Source: Spongospora subterranea (lineage: Eukaryota > Endomyxa > Phytomyxea > Plasmodiophorida > Plasmodiophoridae). From it: DNA of 55,780 nucleotides. Location of the stretch: contig OUQQ01000051.1 of the NCBI GenBank assembly GCA_900404475.1, positions 1 through 55,780 of the forward strand. The letters are read 5' to 3'. The notes under the pieces were generated by a model. That model was not told where the DNA came from, did not search any database, and worked only from the letters and a program-made list of their open reading frames with translations. Each line of letters opens with the position of its first letter. The stretch's first letter is position 1. Position numbers and translations under genes: made by a program. Of the stretch, positions 22,666 through 35,157 are shown piece after piece.

Positions 22666-25600
22666 TCATACGACAAGGTTTGTACCTGAGTTGATTCTGA
22701 TGAAGACATATCTCCTCGCATGCTCAAAAACGCCTTTAATGCCACGCCACGATCGGCCCCATAAATTTCGAATACAGATTCAAAAAACAGTGGAACCCAC
22801 CCGGGTTCACTGTGCAATAAATTAATAAAACAACAATTGCATCGATGCAATGATATCTGTACCAATCAAGAATGTGCTGAATCTTCTCTATATGTTCGAC
22901 CTGTTTCTCAGCGATTTTGACTGGAACGAATTCGGATATCGTATTGCCCGTATACCATTCGAACAAAGCATCGTAATCGCAATGCAGTTTGATTGTGAAT
23001 TCTGAAAAACAGGTAAGCTCCTGAAATTCCCACCAATACTTTTCGCTATGCCTTTTTTTTTAGCGGAAAGATTACAGCTTTGGAGGCAAGTGCAGTATGC
23101 GATAACAAAAAGTCTTATCGACTCCTAAGTTGAATGGGAACATTGTTGTATATAAAAACAGCGAGACAGCGTTACCTGAATGAGTTTGGAAAAGAACACA
23201 TCCTTGCTAATCCAAGATTCGTAATCGGCAAAATAATCAGAGAACGTTGCAATGATCTTCTGAGCATATTCGCCATCTCTCGCAGATAGCCAAGTTGGAA
23301 TGAACATTTCTGGAAGAACCTGATACTTATTCAGCACATTTGCCAAACTATATATCAAAGTCGGTTTACCTTCTCCTTCACGCATTGAACCATTTGTTCA
23401 GCTACGACGCAGACAGCGCTGGTCCCGACCCGGTAGAACCCATCAATTATATCATCAGTCTTCTCCACCAGCATATCTGTAGCATCCAATTGCATACTTA
23501 GCGTTTGTTCTAAAGTTCCTGAATTAATAGTTGTAGTTGACCCTCTAACTCTGGATCGAACAGCTCTTTGCAGCGGTCCCTCATTGCCTCGCTATTTTCC
23601 ACACTCTGCTCGCAGTTGTTAACAACGGCAATTAGGAAGGTGTCTGGTTTGGAAAATCCTTGCGACCGCAAAGCATCAGTCTAAAGTATTTTTTTTTATG
23701 ACAGAAGAAACATTGAAATACAAATCCTACCTGGAGATTTTGGTAGTCAACGAGGACAGCAAAACACATTAAAACGACATCCAGGAATGGTTGGTCCCTA
23801 AGTCCACGTTTGATAGCAAGGTCAAGTTGCTGATTCAAAATACAAAATAAATCTTGCGGTGCACTGGTACTCTGCAAGAATTATGAATATTTACCAACCA
23901 CATAATGATTGTCGGTGAGTACCCAATGCCCTTGACCATTTTGTGATGGTTCAGTTTTCCAATCCGACAGCAAAATCTTTTGAACCCATTCGTTCAAAGT
24001 TCGGCTGACGACATTTAAATATGCCTAATGATTTGACGATGATTGTTGGATTGTGGATGAAAGCCGGCTCAAAATGCTTACTTGCATCAAAATCGGTACA
24101 TGTTGCAGAAATAACGTTGCCGATGAAGATTCACTTTTCGTGTCAACTCCCAGTGATTCCATGGCCTCACAGTAATCCTGCGCGAATACGGTCAACAGAT
24201 ATAGAACGAAGTACCGTTTACGCTGTACTTGGATCCAGTTTATACAATCTAAAATGTCGCTAGGTGACATTCTATCAACATCGCTGGTGCTATGTAATAA
24301 TCGCGCATAACTGATGTATATTGATCAGCGCATCACCAGACAGAAAAAGCTGAACTTACAGCCACTTCTGATAGCGAGACTCGAAAAACGAAAATACCTG
24401 AAAACGATCAGGATAGCATGGAACGACATGACTGCCAACAAAGTAAAGATCGTCGATTAGCTTTTTCCCAACGCCAAGAATGTGATTAATATTGTTGGCT
24501 GCAAACATATTCAGTTCTGAGCACGCAGATATTACAATGAAATACCTTTATCGGGTGAATCGTCCCCAAACGCGTTAGCGAATCTCTTACCGATTGCTTC
24601 GTCCAAAACATCTAACGTTCTCTAATATCGAATAAGACCTTTCATTCCTCAAGAATCTGCCTTCTCCCTACCTGCATCATACTACGGCGTGGAGTAACTT
24701 TGAATAAATTTCCAGTATAATTGCGTTCCTGCTCGTAATCTTCCATTTCTATCACTTCCAACGTTTTGATGAGGGTGGCCTAGAATACAATAAGAGCATG
24801 TAAGCATAATAATGGAAAAACTTTTTTTTTACAGGATCCTCTTCGGCTAGGTAAAATGTATCTGAAATATTTTCCCAGACTCGCTTTTGTAAAGCGGCAA
24901 CGACAACAGAGAGCGAGTCAAAATGACGAGCAACACGAGTGTGAGCGCTGACACGAAATATTGACACAAAATTAGTTGCTTTTGAATGCAACCTACCCAG
25001 TATCCTTTCCACTTTGATATTTGGCAGTCTCTCTAAGAGCATTGTCTCTTAACCGGACAAGCTGTCTGACCTGAATATACACCCGCTTCAGGGCCGAATC
25101 TTCATTGCCGACTTGATCTTCAAGGGCTCGTGCTCTCTCGGGTATTGAGGTAAATAAATCCATGAGCCGAGTCACCTGCCGCAAGTGCCTTCGGGCAATA
25201 CCAACCTGAAAAATAATTAGCACTTGTGAACATGCCCAAAATGAACTGAAATAAATGATGAAAGGAATTGAACTAGTGCCCACCCGTCGAATATCTTTAT
25301 ATGCAGAATTGAGCAGAAGTTGACATTGGGAACACATTGTTACGATCTGGGCCATGCTATCTTGAATGTTAACAACTCTACCGCTGCTTTGATCAAGAAG
25401 ATGTTGGGCCCATCTCATGTCATCAATCTGCGTTGCTTGCATTGATCGTAACCTTGACAAAGAAACCTGAGAACGCCGCAAAAATCAGCAATCAAAATGT
25501 GTTTCCAGCAAGACAGCAAAAGTGATCAGACATAATTCGAGGAACGCGAAACTTGAAAATGGAGAAGCTCAACGAAAATACTCAACCTAATGAAAACTGT

Positions 25601-25807
25601 ACAACTAGTGGTCGGGCAACAGCACGATGTACCTGAGCTTTACTGGCAACAGAATCACTGATGGAATCGAGGCGTCTAATGTCTCTATGAATATCGATTT
25701 ATGCGGAATCAACAACCCACCAACGTTAACGAATCTGCCGAATCGCATAGCGACATGACCAGGGCCCTGGCCAGCCGTCGGCACTCCCCTTTCTCGTCGA
25801 GCTCCAT
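22666..25807 (-). CDS. SEC6: Exocyst complex subunit Sec6 (EXOC3)
   Basis: Sec6 is a core subunit of the octameric exocyst that tethers secretory vesicles to the plasma membrane. The N terminus was rebuilt across two introns: MELDEKGECRRLARALVMSL from ATG 25807, then DIRRLDSISDSVASKAQ, then VSLSRLRSMQATQIDDMRWA. This fits the Sec6 N-terminal coiled-coil, whose helices continue (VGIARRHLRQVTRLMDLF, YIQVRQLVRLRDNALRETA). The helical body follows with LPNIKVERILGRLH and KRVWENISDTFYLAEEDP. The C terminus is WVPLFFESVFEIYG, then KAFFEHARRYVFIRINS, with TGA at 22668-22666. Introns are short and numerous. One at 25206-25283 is a multiple of three without stops. The assignment rests on overall pattern and local motifs rather than a catalytic signature. 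Confidence 0.75.
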
Positions 25808-25944
25808 AGCCGGCGCGGATTCCGATCAGCGCCTGGCGCCTTCCCGCTCTCAATCAGAGTGTTGTCCGGATGATGCGGTCAATTGGGGTTGAAGTGATCA
25901 CACCTTCCCAGTCATCAGTACGCACCAACAACGTGTTACTCGAA

Positions 25945-26211
25945 TGGCCAATGGGGAATACATATCCACACCACTACAGTCAAGGTTTGAGGCGTGCCGC
26001 CAGAATGTCGCCATGAGCAAAGCAGACACTGAGCGATATTCCTGAAAGTGGCGAAGGTTTTACTCTTGGATTTACAGAACTTGCCGATATGGCCAATGAA
26101 GAATTCCGCTATCGTCAGACAGGATACAAATTGATTCGCTCCTCCGCATCTCCGACGCCTGCGACCCTTTCATTTCTCATTGACGATATTGATATGCTGG
26201 AGCATCCATGA
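25945..26211 (+). CDS. Short divergent ORF of unknown function
   Basis: About 140 bp from the Sec6 start and on the opposite strand, two open stretches look coding. One is MANGEYISTPLQSRFEACRQ from ATG 25945. The other, in another frame, runs from about 26025 with GFTELADMANEEFRYRQTGY to IDDIDMLEHP and a TGA at 26209. Joining them needs an intron that I could not place cleanly, so the structure is unresolved. No family is recognised. Confidence 0.25.
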
Positions 26212-27064
26212 AAGAGCCAGATCTGATTACATTTGATGCTCTTTGCTATGATTGATACTCCGTATTTAAATTATTCAAATATCACAATCTGTGATTCATT
26301 CAACGGATTCTATATTTATCAGGGTATTTGCGAGTTTACTACGACAAAACGAAGCAGTTTCATAATCGATTAGGGTCTATCAAATGTCATACTTGCAGAG
26401 TCTGTTTTGAACACTTTTTGAGATGGTTCCTTGACAACGATGTGGTGCCAGCATGCTCTAAAACTTTGCTACATGTTGTTTTATCTTGCAAAGATGATTG
26501 CAACTGTGGCATATTCGCAAAGACCGCTTTGGACTTTTTGCGATGGTTCAGTAAAGCCCGACGCTTGGCCCGATGTTAGTTGTCTATCAGATTTTCAACC
26601 TTCAGCCTATGTGCATTAGAGCGATCCTCATCAATCACTTGAAAGACCCCTTCCTGCGATAAACGCATCAGGGTAACTTGATGGCTATTCATCGTCTGTC
26701 GGTTCTGTACTCAGTTGTACGTTTACGTGGATTTACCTCGCCTGCCTCAATATTCGACGGGTTCTCGACATCAACTGGTGGATGGATCGGACATGACGAA
26801 TTACCGCTTGAAACGGGCGCCATGACCAGTACGTTTGGGCATGCAGGCAATCACCGGGGGACACAGTTCAAAGTAGGTTCGCGTGTATGTGTTACAGTGT
26901 TCGGAAGTCGCAACTGGGCTGCAGCTGCAACTGACGCAATAAATATCGGAATTTCATATTTCGATCTGCAGATTTCGAGGGATTCGTCGTTGAAATCCCT
27001 TCGCGGCATCCCAGTTTGTGATATCAGCTGGACCCCGAGTTTATTCTAGCGTTGTCGGTTCATC
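26212..27064. other. No gene recognised upstream of STAG
   Basis: A 123-codon + strand frame (26678-27049) contains GWIGHDELPLETGAM but has no recognised domain. It ends just before the STAG start and may be accidental. The STAG promoter should lie here. Confidence 0.4.
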
Positions 27065-30000
27065 ATGTCTGTTGTGACGACACCACGCAGGCGAAGTTCG
27101 CGACTTCGCGTGGAACGCGTTTTGAACGTCATGTACTGGCCAATATTTTTCCGCAATCCGTCGCAAACCGCCGTTAGCATTCTAATCTCGGTTTAACAGA
27201 AACGAATCTGATGAAGAGAGTAGCTCACATAGCGAATCAACCAGGTCTCCTGGAACATCAGATGAGGACGATGAGCGTCCATTTTTGATAACCCCCTCAA
27301 AAAAACGGGCGAAGGTCAGCCGCCAGGTTCAAAGGAAAACCCATCAACCCAAGTCAACCCCCAGTAAAACCCGTCAACCCAAGGCAACCCCCAGTAAAAC
27401 GCGAACCAAAAAGAAAAACATAATTTCCCCACACAACGTCGCAAGTTGGGCAGTTGATGACGAATCGTCAAGAGAACAACTCACAGTGATTGGTTGGTTG
27501 AATATTAACTGGGATCCAAATAATCAACACTCGACTAAGGGCAGTTGCCCATATAGAATTGATTCGCGATTTTTCGAAGAAAACCGAGGCGTTTAAAGCC
27601 TCGGTTGCTGATTGGAATGCTCTGAATAGTGCAGATCCTGAGAATGCAATTGCCTCTATTGTTTCTTTCACAATTCATGTATGTTCGTCTAATTTCCAAG
27701 ATGGTTTCCAAACTCGACATTGTTCAGGTATGCGGGAGTTCTTTATTTGTTCCTGCCGCCGTGCTAAACAACGATCTCACCGATCCCGCATTATTGAGCC
27801 AGTTCGAATCTGACGCCAAGTCGAACAATACTATGCAAGATTTAAATAATCCGAACAAAGTACAATAACGAAGGTGTAATTTCGCGGAGTGTTCACCTTG
27901 TGCTTCAGAGCGCAGCGAAGCGGTTCCATAGTCGTGTCAAATTATGGATCAAAATGTGGATCGAATCTTTGCCTTCGACTACATTGTTTGACACAGAGCT
28001 GCTGTGTCGTGTAATTGAGTGGGTTACCGTTCTGTCTCAAAATGGGTTACGGTAATGGCTGTTGTTTACATTTATTCCGAAGGCGAACGACTCTTGTTAT
28101 GTTTTTAGGTCATTTAGGCTCGGTGCATCAGCAGTCGCATTCGCCATCGCTGATAGTTTGATGTCGCTTTATGGACAGATTCAAGTAGGTTTGATCAAAT
28201 ACTGTTTAGTTTGTTTAATGATTTTGTATCGATCAGACGCAACTTGCTCTTGTCATGAAGTCTTTGTCCCAGAAAAAAAAGCACGCTGGATCTTTACAGC
28301 AATTAGAAGGCGACCGTGACGAGCACAATGCTTGTTCCACAGCCCTACAGAACCACATCAATACAATATTTCAGGAGTCGGGAAAATTCTTCCCTGTTTT
28401 CTTTGGATTTAAATGTGTTTTCAGCATCTTCGTTCCACGTTATCGTGATGTGCATCACTCGGTTCGGGAACTCTGCCTCGAGTCGTTAACGTGCTGGATC
28501 CTATCTTATAGGGTTTTCGTCGCTGATGCATATTTCAAATATATCGGATGGGCATTAAATAATTCGCATCACCAAGTAAATTCTTTTTCACTTTAGTTCC
28601 TCCTTTAACACTGTCGTTTTATAGGTTCGTAATATTGCGGTGCGGTCAATATCAGAATTGGTGAAATCTGATCTGGTTCGACCGTCTATGGTGTCATTTT
28701 TAAACCGGTTCATTGGTCGAATTATCGAAATGCATTATGATATCGACGAAGCTGTACGATATTTAGTTTTATCGTGTCTACTACGCTGATCAGTTCATTT
28801 CTGCCTCAGGTTACTAGTAATGCGATCGAAACATGCACCACCATTCTGGTGCACGACGATATTCTGAGTGATTATGATTCATTTGGTGATGTAGGAAACT
28901 CTTGAGTTTCTGATTTTGTTTGCTAATATCTTCGTTAGGTCGCTTCTTTACTTTGGGATAAGTCTAAAAGTATTCGTGAGGCAGCGGCGCATTATATATA
29001 TGAAGATTCGTTCAACGCGGATGGAACCGATGAGTCGTTTACGAGATCAACGCCCCAAGACGACATTGAACAACTTTACACAATGTATGCTGCAAGTCCT
29101 TCATTGATTATTGCACTTATAGTCCGAACTTTCGTTGAACCAAATTAGATATTGTGAAGCTGCCCCAAAAGAAGGTCGGACTGATGTTTATGTCCAAACT
29201 CTTGTGGAACTACTCTTCTTCAAATTGCCGTGTCTCCGCGACGTTGTGACGATGCTATCTGTGCTCAGTTCTTGTAGCGAGCGCGACGACGGGGTTATCA
29301 ACGTAACCATTATTTCACCGTTTCATTTGTGCATTCAAATTTAACGCCAAATTAATGTAGAACGGACCTCCTCGTCAACATTTTGTAGCCCAACTTCTGC
29401 TGGCGTCGTTCAATTTCGCGAATCTCGGACAGGTATAGTATTTATGATGCCTGTTTTAGTTTGGGGGACCAATGAAATCATCAGGATCAAGGGCATTCCC
29501 GTTTAACTAAAGTTCATGCCGCTCAAAAGCGTTCAACTTGGGAGTCGTTCCAGGGAATCATTGCCAGTTCAGAATTCCACGGGATAATCAACAAGTACCA
29601 ATCTGAGCCGGTGTGGTTATCGATCGCATATGGTCACCCAAGTTAATCACTGCTTTGGTTCAGGAGGTGATAGCATGTTTGTCGAAAATGATTACGAGCA
29701 TATTGCAGAAATCCGATGCTGAAAGGGCCATAACGTGCAATCCAGCCATTAGCCCTGTGCTTTCGACCATATTCCTTCGTGAAACAAACCCGCTGTTTTT
29801 ATGCCCACTTAGCGCCGCTTTGTCGGCAGTTTCCAAAGCAGATTTGGCCTCAGAACGGGCTATTCAGACGCTTGTTGAAAATCTGGTAAAATCTTCTCAG
29901 GAGCTGAAGGTATCATATTTTGTTGGTCAAGGGGTTTCGCTGAATTGTCAACACTAGGACGATATGGATGAAGACAGTGTTGAGCATCTGCTTCTGACTA

Positions 30001-31424
30001 ATGCAAATTATGCACGAATAAGTTCAATTGTTCAACAAGTGTGTTTCTGCGCATCAGATCTCATACCTGATTATTTAATCGTCAACAGGTCTATTGCCCA
30101 GTAGTTCTGAATTCGCGTTTCTACGACGAGGCATTGACCGAAATTATCAATGGTGGATTTGATGCTCTTCTTGAAATCCATATTGGCATTATCGAGAGTT
30201 TGATCAAGATTGCTCATTGCAGTATTCTATGGGGTCTTCGAGAAAATCATGGTTTTTCTTATGTTGTTATCCCGATTTCGTTGTTTGAAAATGCTTTCAG
30301 ATATCGAACACACTCAATGGCGATTTCAAGCGTTGGTCAACTCTTTATGTAAAGTGTTAAGTTGGGAGGATTCGGCCCTGACCTCGTTATCCTGCTCTGT
30401 TTCAGCGGATCTCAGCGCCGCTTCTCTCTCGAGAGCAAAATTCCGATATTGTCTTAACGATGAATTGTTTCATCTTTTACGCCATCATGTCCGCAACAAT
30501 CCTGGCTGTGTCGAAGCTGCCAAATCAGCGGTACGTAGGAATTCATTCATGTGCTAAATTACAAATGTTCTGTTTAGGTTCGAGTTGTTTGCTGTTTCTG
30601 TCCCGAGCACGTCTCGATTGCATCAACATTGTTCTTTAACAACGCCGTCAATGCAAGCACTGATGAAATGAACTTGCTTTGCAAGGCTTTAATCTCGTAT
30701 CTACGAGTGCGCAAACCGCAAGTTCTTGCCCAGGTCAGTTTCCACATCATCTCCGATTCTCTTTTTAATGTGCGGTTTGAAAAAAGGCAATACTTGAAAC
30801 CTTACAAGAATGTTTTCGTGGCGACCATGTCAAGGAAGCTTCTGTAGATGTCACATTAGGAGTTATTTCAGGTGCTCAATGTTGATGATAGGCTTTTGCT
30901 CGTAAAGTCGCCATGTCGCATGGCCTCTCCGCTCCTACAAATTCGGGTTTTGACACGATCGTGATCGGCGGAATTGATCATTTTCTTTTGAGTTCATGTG
31001 ATTCTTCCTTCCTAGCTCTTCTACTCCCGTTCTTGCAACGCTGTCCAAAAAATCTGTTAGAGAAGGTTTCACAACATATTACCAATACTTTGGAAGCCGA
31101 CGAACAATCACTTGTAATCCGATATTTACCCTTCCATTGTTTTTCTAATGGTTTTACCCAGGATGATTCAGTTAGAACTCAGCTTCTCGAGCTTCAGCAG
31201 GTATTTTCTCTGAACTCGATGTCAAAGTGTTGATGTTTTCACAGGTAACGGTCAAACGTGGTCTTGCCAATAATTTGCCGGCGCACAACCAGGTAATAGC
31301 CGCACGTGGATTACATACAGCGTTTTCAGTTTCCTTCAGTGTGATAATGCCACCAGCGTTAACGATAACGTCTCTGTCCCGGAAAGCTCCTAGAATTTCC
31401 TCTCGCCAAGACACTCGGCTTTAA
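27065..31424 (+). CDS. SCC3: Cohesin subunit Scc3/STAG
   Basis: It is the HEAT-repeat subunit that binds the kleisin and helps hold sister chromatids together. The start is ATG 27065 (MSVVTTPRRRSSRLRVERVL). An intron at 27133-27199 leads to an acidic/serine then basic disordered region (NESDEESSSHSESTR, KKRAKVSRQVQRK, and the repeats QPKSTPSKTR and QPKATPSKTR). Family signatures follow: FKASVADWNALNSADPENAI; then FVPRYRDVHHSVRELCLES, CWILSY, FVADAYFKYIGWALNNSHHQ, VRNIAVRSISELVKSD, the conserved STAG segment around the kleisin contact. HEAT-like helices continue to TAA/TAG near 31424. The gene has many 45-70 bp introns. It converges with NEDD1, whose stop is only 88 bp away on the other strand. 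Confidence 0.88.
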
Positions 31425-31511
31425 TATAGCGAGCGCATAAAATTACCTAAATATATCTAAATAATCAAAGTTCCATTTATGTCTCGTACAGTCATTGTAT
31501 AGATATTAGAT

Positions 31512-34141
31512 TCATATGCTCCTTTCCGTCTCTGAAAATGGTCCTAATTGATCGATCCGTCTGCGCAAATCTTGATTCTCTGAGAGTGCCGTTGACAGTT
31601 GATTCCTTAATGAATCGTGTTCGGCCGCAAACTGTGCGGCTAACTCAAGCTTCAAAAATATAAAAAACGTAATCACGCCATATGACACATCATGTTGTAC
31701 CTTTTGCTCATGGAACTGGCGGATCACATCCAGATGTAAGTTTCGAACATCATTTCGGAGTCCGCAAATTACTTCTTCGAAAGCGGAGCGAATCACCTTA
31801 CAGACTTCTACTAAGCGTCATGGGAATGATAATCAGCGGTTTACCTCCATCAACATTGGGTTCCCAGATTGAGTAGGTTCGCCAGGTATTGTGGGAGCTG
31901 CAACAGGCTCGGGCACTGAAGTAGCTGGAGGTGTTGATGCAGAAGTTTCAGGCAGTGAAGTTCTGGAATCAGTATGCGGGTCTTCAGATCTCTCGATTAC
32001 CCTATCTGGATCAAGTTTTCTTGTTGACCTGTCCACCGGTGACCTTGATGCGATCTCAGGTTTTGCATCCACCAATATTTCACGAGGTTCCTCACGATCA
32101 TTTCGATTTAGTCGCAGGATTTCAGGAGATATCGTCAGTTCAGATGCGGACGACTCAACAGTTCCTTCAGATAGTGTTTCTGAAATTTCGTTTACACCAT
32201 GTTAACAATGATATAAAATATTGATGATGGTGACCTGACCTGTTTTCCGGCTTGTAGTCAACCCGGGGTTTAATGGTTGCGACAGACTGATGAGCTTCTC
32301 TTCGCTCATGGAAACGGATGAGCGATCGTTGAAAGAGCCAATCGACGTAGACGATGAAGCTATGGAAACTGAACGTAACGTCGATCTGACTGGCGAAAAT
32401 AGTGAGGACGAAACCGAAACCGAATTGAGAGCCTAATCGTAACAATAAATTGATTGGAATTCCATTATTAGAAGGACCGACCTGGTCGGTTGTCGAAGGA
32501 GATGCTTTGTATTGGATGGGGCGAGAGTGAGATTTTGCGGAGGAATCTGGAGATTATAATAAGAAAATGAGAACCTGAACGATGAACGACAGTACAGGCT
32601 GTTGTTTGAACTGGAGAGAACAAGGCGGTAGATACATGAACCGATGATGGAACTAAAAAGATAACCATAACCAATCAGACGTCAAGAGACGGTACTCGTT
32701 CTTCTCACTCGGAAAGGGCATGCTCGGGTTTGTTGATTGATGAACCGGTAATGAGACATATGGAAGCAATTTTGGAAACGACCCACGGAATCTCATTGTT
32801 GGCGTGGCTGTTGAGCGTAAATCATATACAAGCGTATCCCCTTTGAATGTTTCAATTTCATGGCTACCAAATTGATGTAAAAAAAGCATACCTGATGTAT
32901 CGGCGATGATAATACTCATGCCGTTCGGTACAAACTGTATGGCTTTGATTGGTGCTTCAGCCTCGATAGACGTTGAGATTTTGATTTTCGCAGCAAGATC
33001 GAAAAACGCCACGCAACGATTAAGACTACATGTGGCAAAAAATACCTAAATTGTAGCAACAAAGTGGGCGTTCAAAACTTTTGAACGGGTAAACTGGGCA
33101 TGCCTTGTTGGTCGGCGAAAAGGCGGCTCCTGTAGCAGGAGCAGAGTGCGCATTCAAGAACGATACAGAAGGGGCTTTCGACTTCACATCGTAGATGACG
33201 ACGTTCCCATGATCGTCTGTCGCACATAAAAGAAACTTGGACAGTGGAGAAAATGTCAAACTCGTGACCGACTATAGAATACGTCAACTAGTGACAAATA
33301 CAGCAAATTATGAATTGCCTTATGGTTATATGTAGCAACGTTGTTCGAATGGATTAAGCTATGAATAATGATTTGATCATTAGAATAAGACGCTATGTAC
33401 CTGCAAAATCGAATAAGAATTATGACACGAACAAAAACTGAAGCTGACTAACGAATCGTCATGATTGATAGCGATAATAGATACAGGCCCATTATGTCCA
33501 GAAAATACCGCCACAGATTGGCCGTTCAGCGATGACCACACCTGAAATTGCCGTCATGAACGAGCCACACTTCCCGCCGAACAAGGAAGAGCATACGTGG
33601 ACTTGGAAGGATTCCGATCCAGTACAAATGAATCGAGTGGTGCTGGGCGATATAGCTACACATCTCGCTGGGCTATTAACCTAAAATCAACAGGGTGAAC
33701 AAAAAACATTGCTGATACGGAAGCGATTCATAAAGTTCATAACGTTGAGCAGAAAACGAACAAATTTTACCGGATTTGTGGACAACAAAAATGATGTTAA
33801 TTGCTTAATAGAGCTTTCAATAGCAATAAAAACACCTAAACAATAATGCGAGAAATAATCTCGGAAATAGGTCATAAGGTCGATGACCTGAATAGACAAT
33901 ATTGGATCACGATCGAATACTGAATGGACATGAAGCGCTCCATTTTTGGTGATGGAGGCCAGCTTATTATAGCCGGCATCGAATCCCACGACCTTGTCAC
34001 CGTCATCTGCAGCAGCGAAATTAATGGGACCTCATCGGGCACAGGCGAAAAACGACGATGAACAGACCCGGATATCGCGGGAACAGCTTCCGGCATTGGT
34101 CCATGGGGATCCCCGATTGGCATGTGGTGATGAATGGCCAT
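31512..34141 (-). CDS. NEDD1: NEDD1-like WD40 protein, gamma-tubulin recruitment factor
   Basis: NEDD1 brings the gamma-tubulin ring complex to centrosomes and spindle microtubules. The start is ATG 34141 (MAIHHHMPIGDPHGPM). An intron of about 50 bp restores the frame into DGDKVVGFDAGYNKLASIT. WD repeats follow: LHVHSVFDRDPILSIQ; RCVAISPSTTRFICTGSESF then VWSSLNGQSVAVFSGHNGPV; a block at 33030-33280 (KFLLCATDDHGNVVIYDVKS, APATGAAFSPTNK); and IKAIQFVPNGMSIIIADTSG before TLVYDLRS. A disordered Ser/Pro/Glu region (about 31830-32450) is followed by the diagnostic C-terminal helices IRSAFEEVICGLRNDVRNLH, LDVIRQFHEQK and ENQDLRRRIDQL. That propeller-plus-coiled-tail layout is NEDD1. Some inner exons were not fully resolved. 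Confidence 0.85.
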
Positions 34142-34343
34142 TGGGATACATCAGGATCTGACCCAACCAGGATCACCCGAACCGCATCAGATTGGGCCAT
34201 ATAAGGCTGAACCGACCACGAACGCGCCTCCTCGAAACACTTTTACTTTGTTTTTATCTGATTTATCCGGACATTTTCTGATGTTTTTCAAAACCAGTAC
34301 ATTGTTACAAAGAACGACCTTAACACAATTCGGTCAGCTTACT
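34142..34343. other. Short intergenic region between NEDD1 and tRNA-Ser
   Basis: Holds the upstream region of the minus-strand NEDD1 gene and the 5' flank of the tRNA. No other feature is seen. Confidence 0.5.
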
Positions 34344-34424
34344 GCCTTTGTGTCCGAGTGGTTAAGGAGATCGATTCGAAATCGATTGCGCTCTGCGCTC
34401 GCGAGTTCGAATCTCGTCGAAGGC
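34344..34424 (+). tRNA. tRNA-Ser (anticodon CGA)
   Basis: A class II cloverleaf folds by eye. The acceptor gcctttg pairs with cgaaggc (one T-G wobble). The D arm is tcc/gga around gagtggttaa. The anticodon stem atcga/tcgat has loop ttcgaaa (anticodon CGA, reads UCG). The long variable arm is gcgc-tct-gcgc, and the T arm is gcgag-ttcgaat-ctcgt. No intron. CCA is not encoded, as expected for a eukaryote. The next base is T where serine tRNAs usually have G at position 73, which is odd. A T-rich run a few bases on (ttttttat) fits a pol III terminator. Confidence 0.93.
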
Positions 34425-35069
34425 TTTGTTTTTTATACGATTATTTGGCGTTTGTTTTTGGAGTACAGTAGACTTTTTTACGTTCAGCGGCATCTGTCAC
34501 GGTAATCGTAGACTCTACAGACGCTTTGCTCATGATTGCCAGATGTGTAAGCGTTGAAACTTCGCACTATTTGATATAGATTGATGTTTATAGGTAATTT
34601 GATCGAAAAGAGTCGAGAAGTATCCGTAAAGCCGGTGTTCTATTTGATATATCCACAGCTCTCGGGAGCTTCAGCAGTCGAAGCGTCTGCACCAATGAAT
34701 GACCGACTAGTGTAGTTACGAATATAATTTTCGACATCCACCATGTGACGAAGGCTTTGTTTTTTTGGAATTTTTATTTTCTGGAGTATTACTGTAGAGT
34801 ACTGCTTTTTTTTGTTTATACAGTACCAGTTTTGATGCTATCGTAGGCTCTACAGATGCTTTGCTCATGATTGTCAGATGTAAGCGTTAGAATTTCGCAT
34901 TTTAATAGATTGATGTTTATACTAATGTGAGTGAATCGTTATCCGTAAAGGCCCGTTTTCTTATTGTTATCTGGACAGCTGTCGCGCGCTTCAACAGTAG
35001 AAATGTCTGCACGAACGAAAGCCCAACCAGTGTAGTCATTACGAAAATAATCTTCGACATCCACCATGT
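34418..35069. repeat. Tandem duplication of the tRNA 3' flank, two units of about 325 bp
   Basis: Unit one (34418-34746) begins with the last seven bases of the tRNA, cgaaggc, then tttgtttttt, and ends cgacatccaccatgt. Unit two (34749-35069) begins and ends the same way and keeps the order of inner blocks (ctctacaga-gctttgctcatgatt, agattgatgtttata, tccgtaaag). The units are clearly diverged, with indels. The second unit has no tRNA body. Confidence 0.85.
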
Positions 35070-35157
35070 TCTAGCCCCCGTTATGACCAGCATTCTGCGA
35101 CTGAACGTCGAATCTGCACATCTATTGACCGCAATTGAGTAAATCGATTGAGATAAT

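Noticed and set aside
22440..22694. Plus-strand ORF of 84 codons overlapping the Sec6 end
   Set aside because: It overlaps the conserved C-terminal exon of Sec6 on the other strand and has no recognised domain.
25701..25892. Plus-strand ORF with a Ser-rich end near the Sec6 start
   Set aside because: The opposite strand carries the first exon of Sec6 (ATG 25807, splice to 25725), which explains the open frame.
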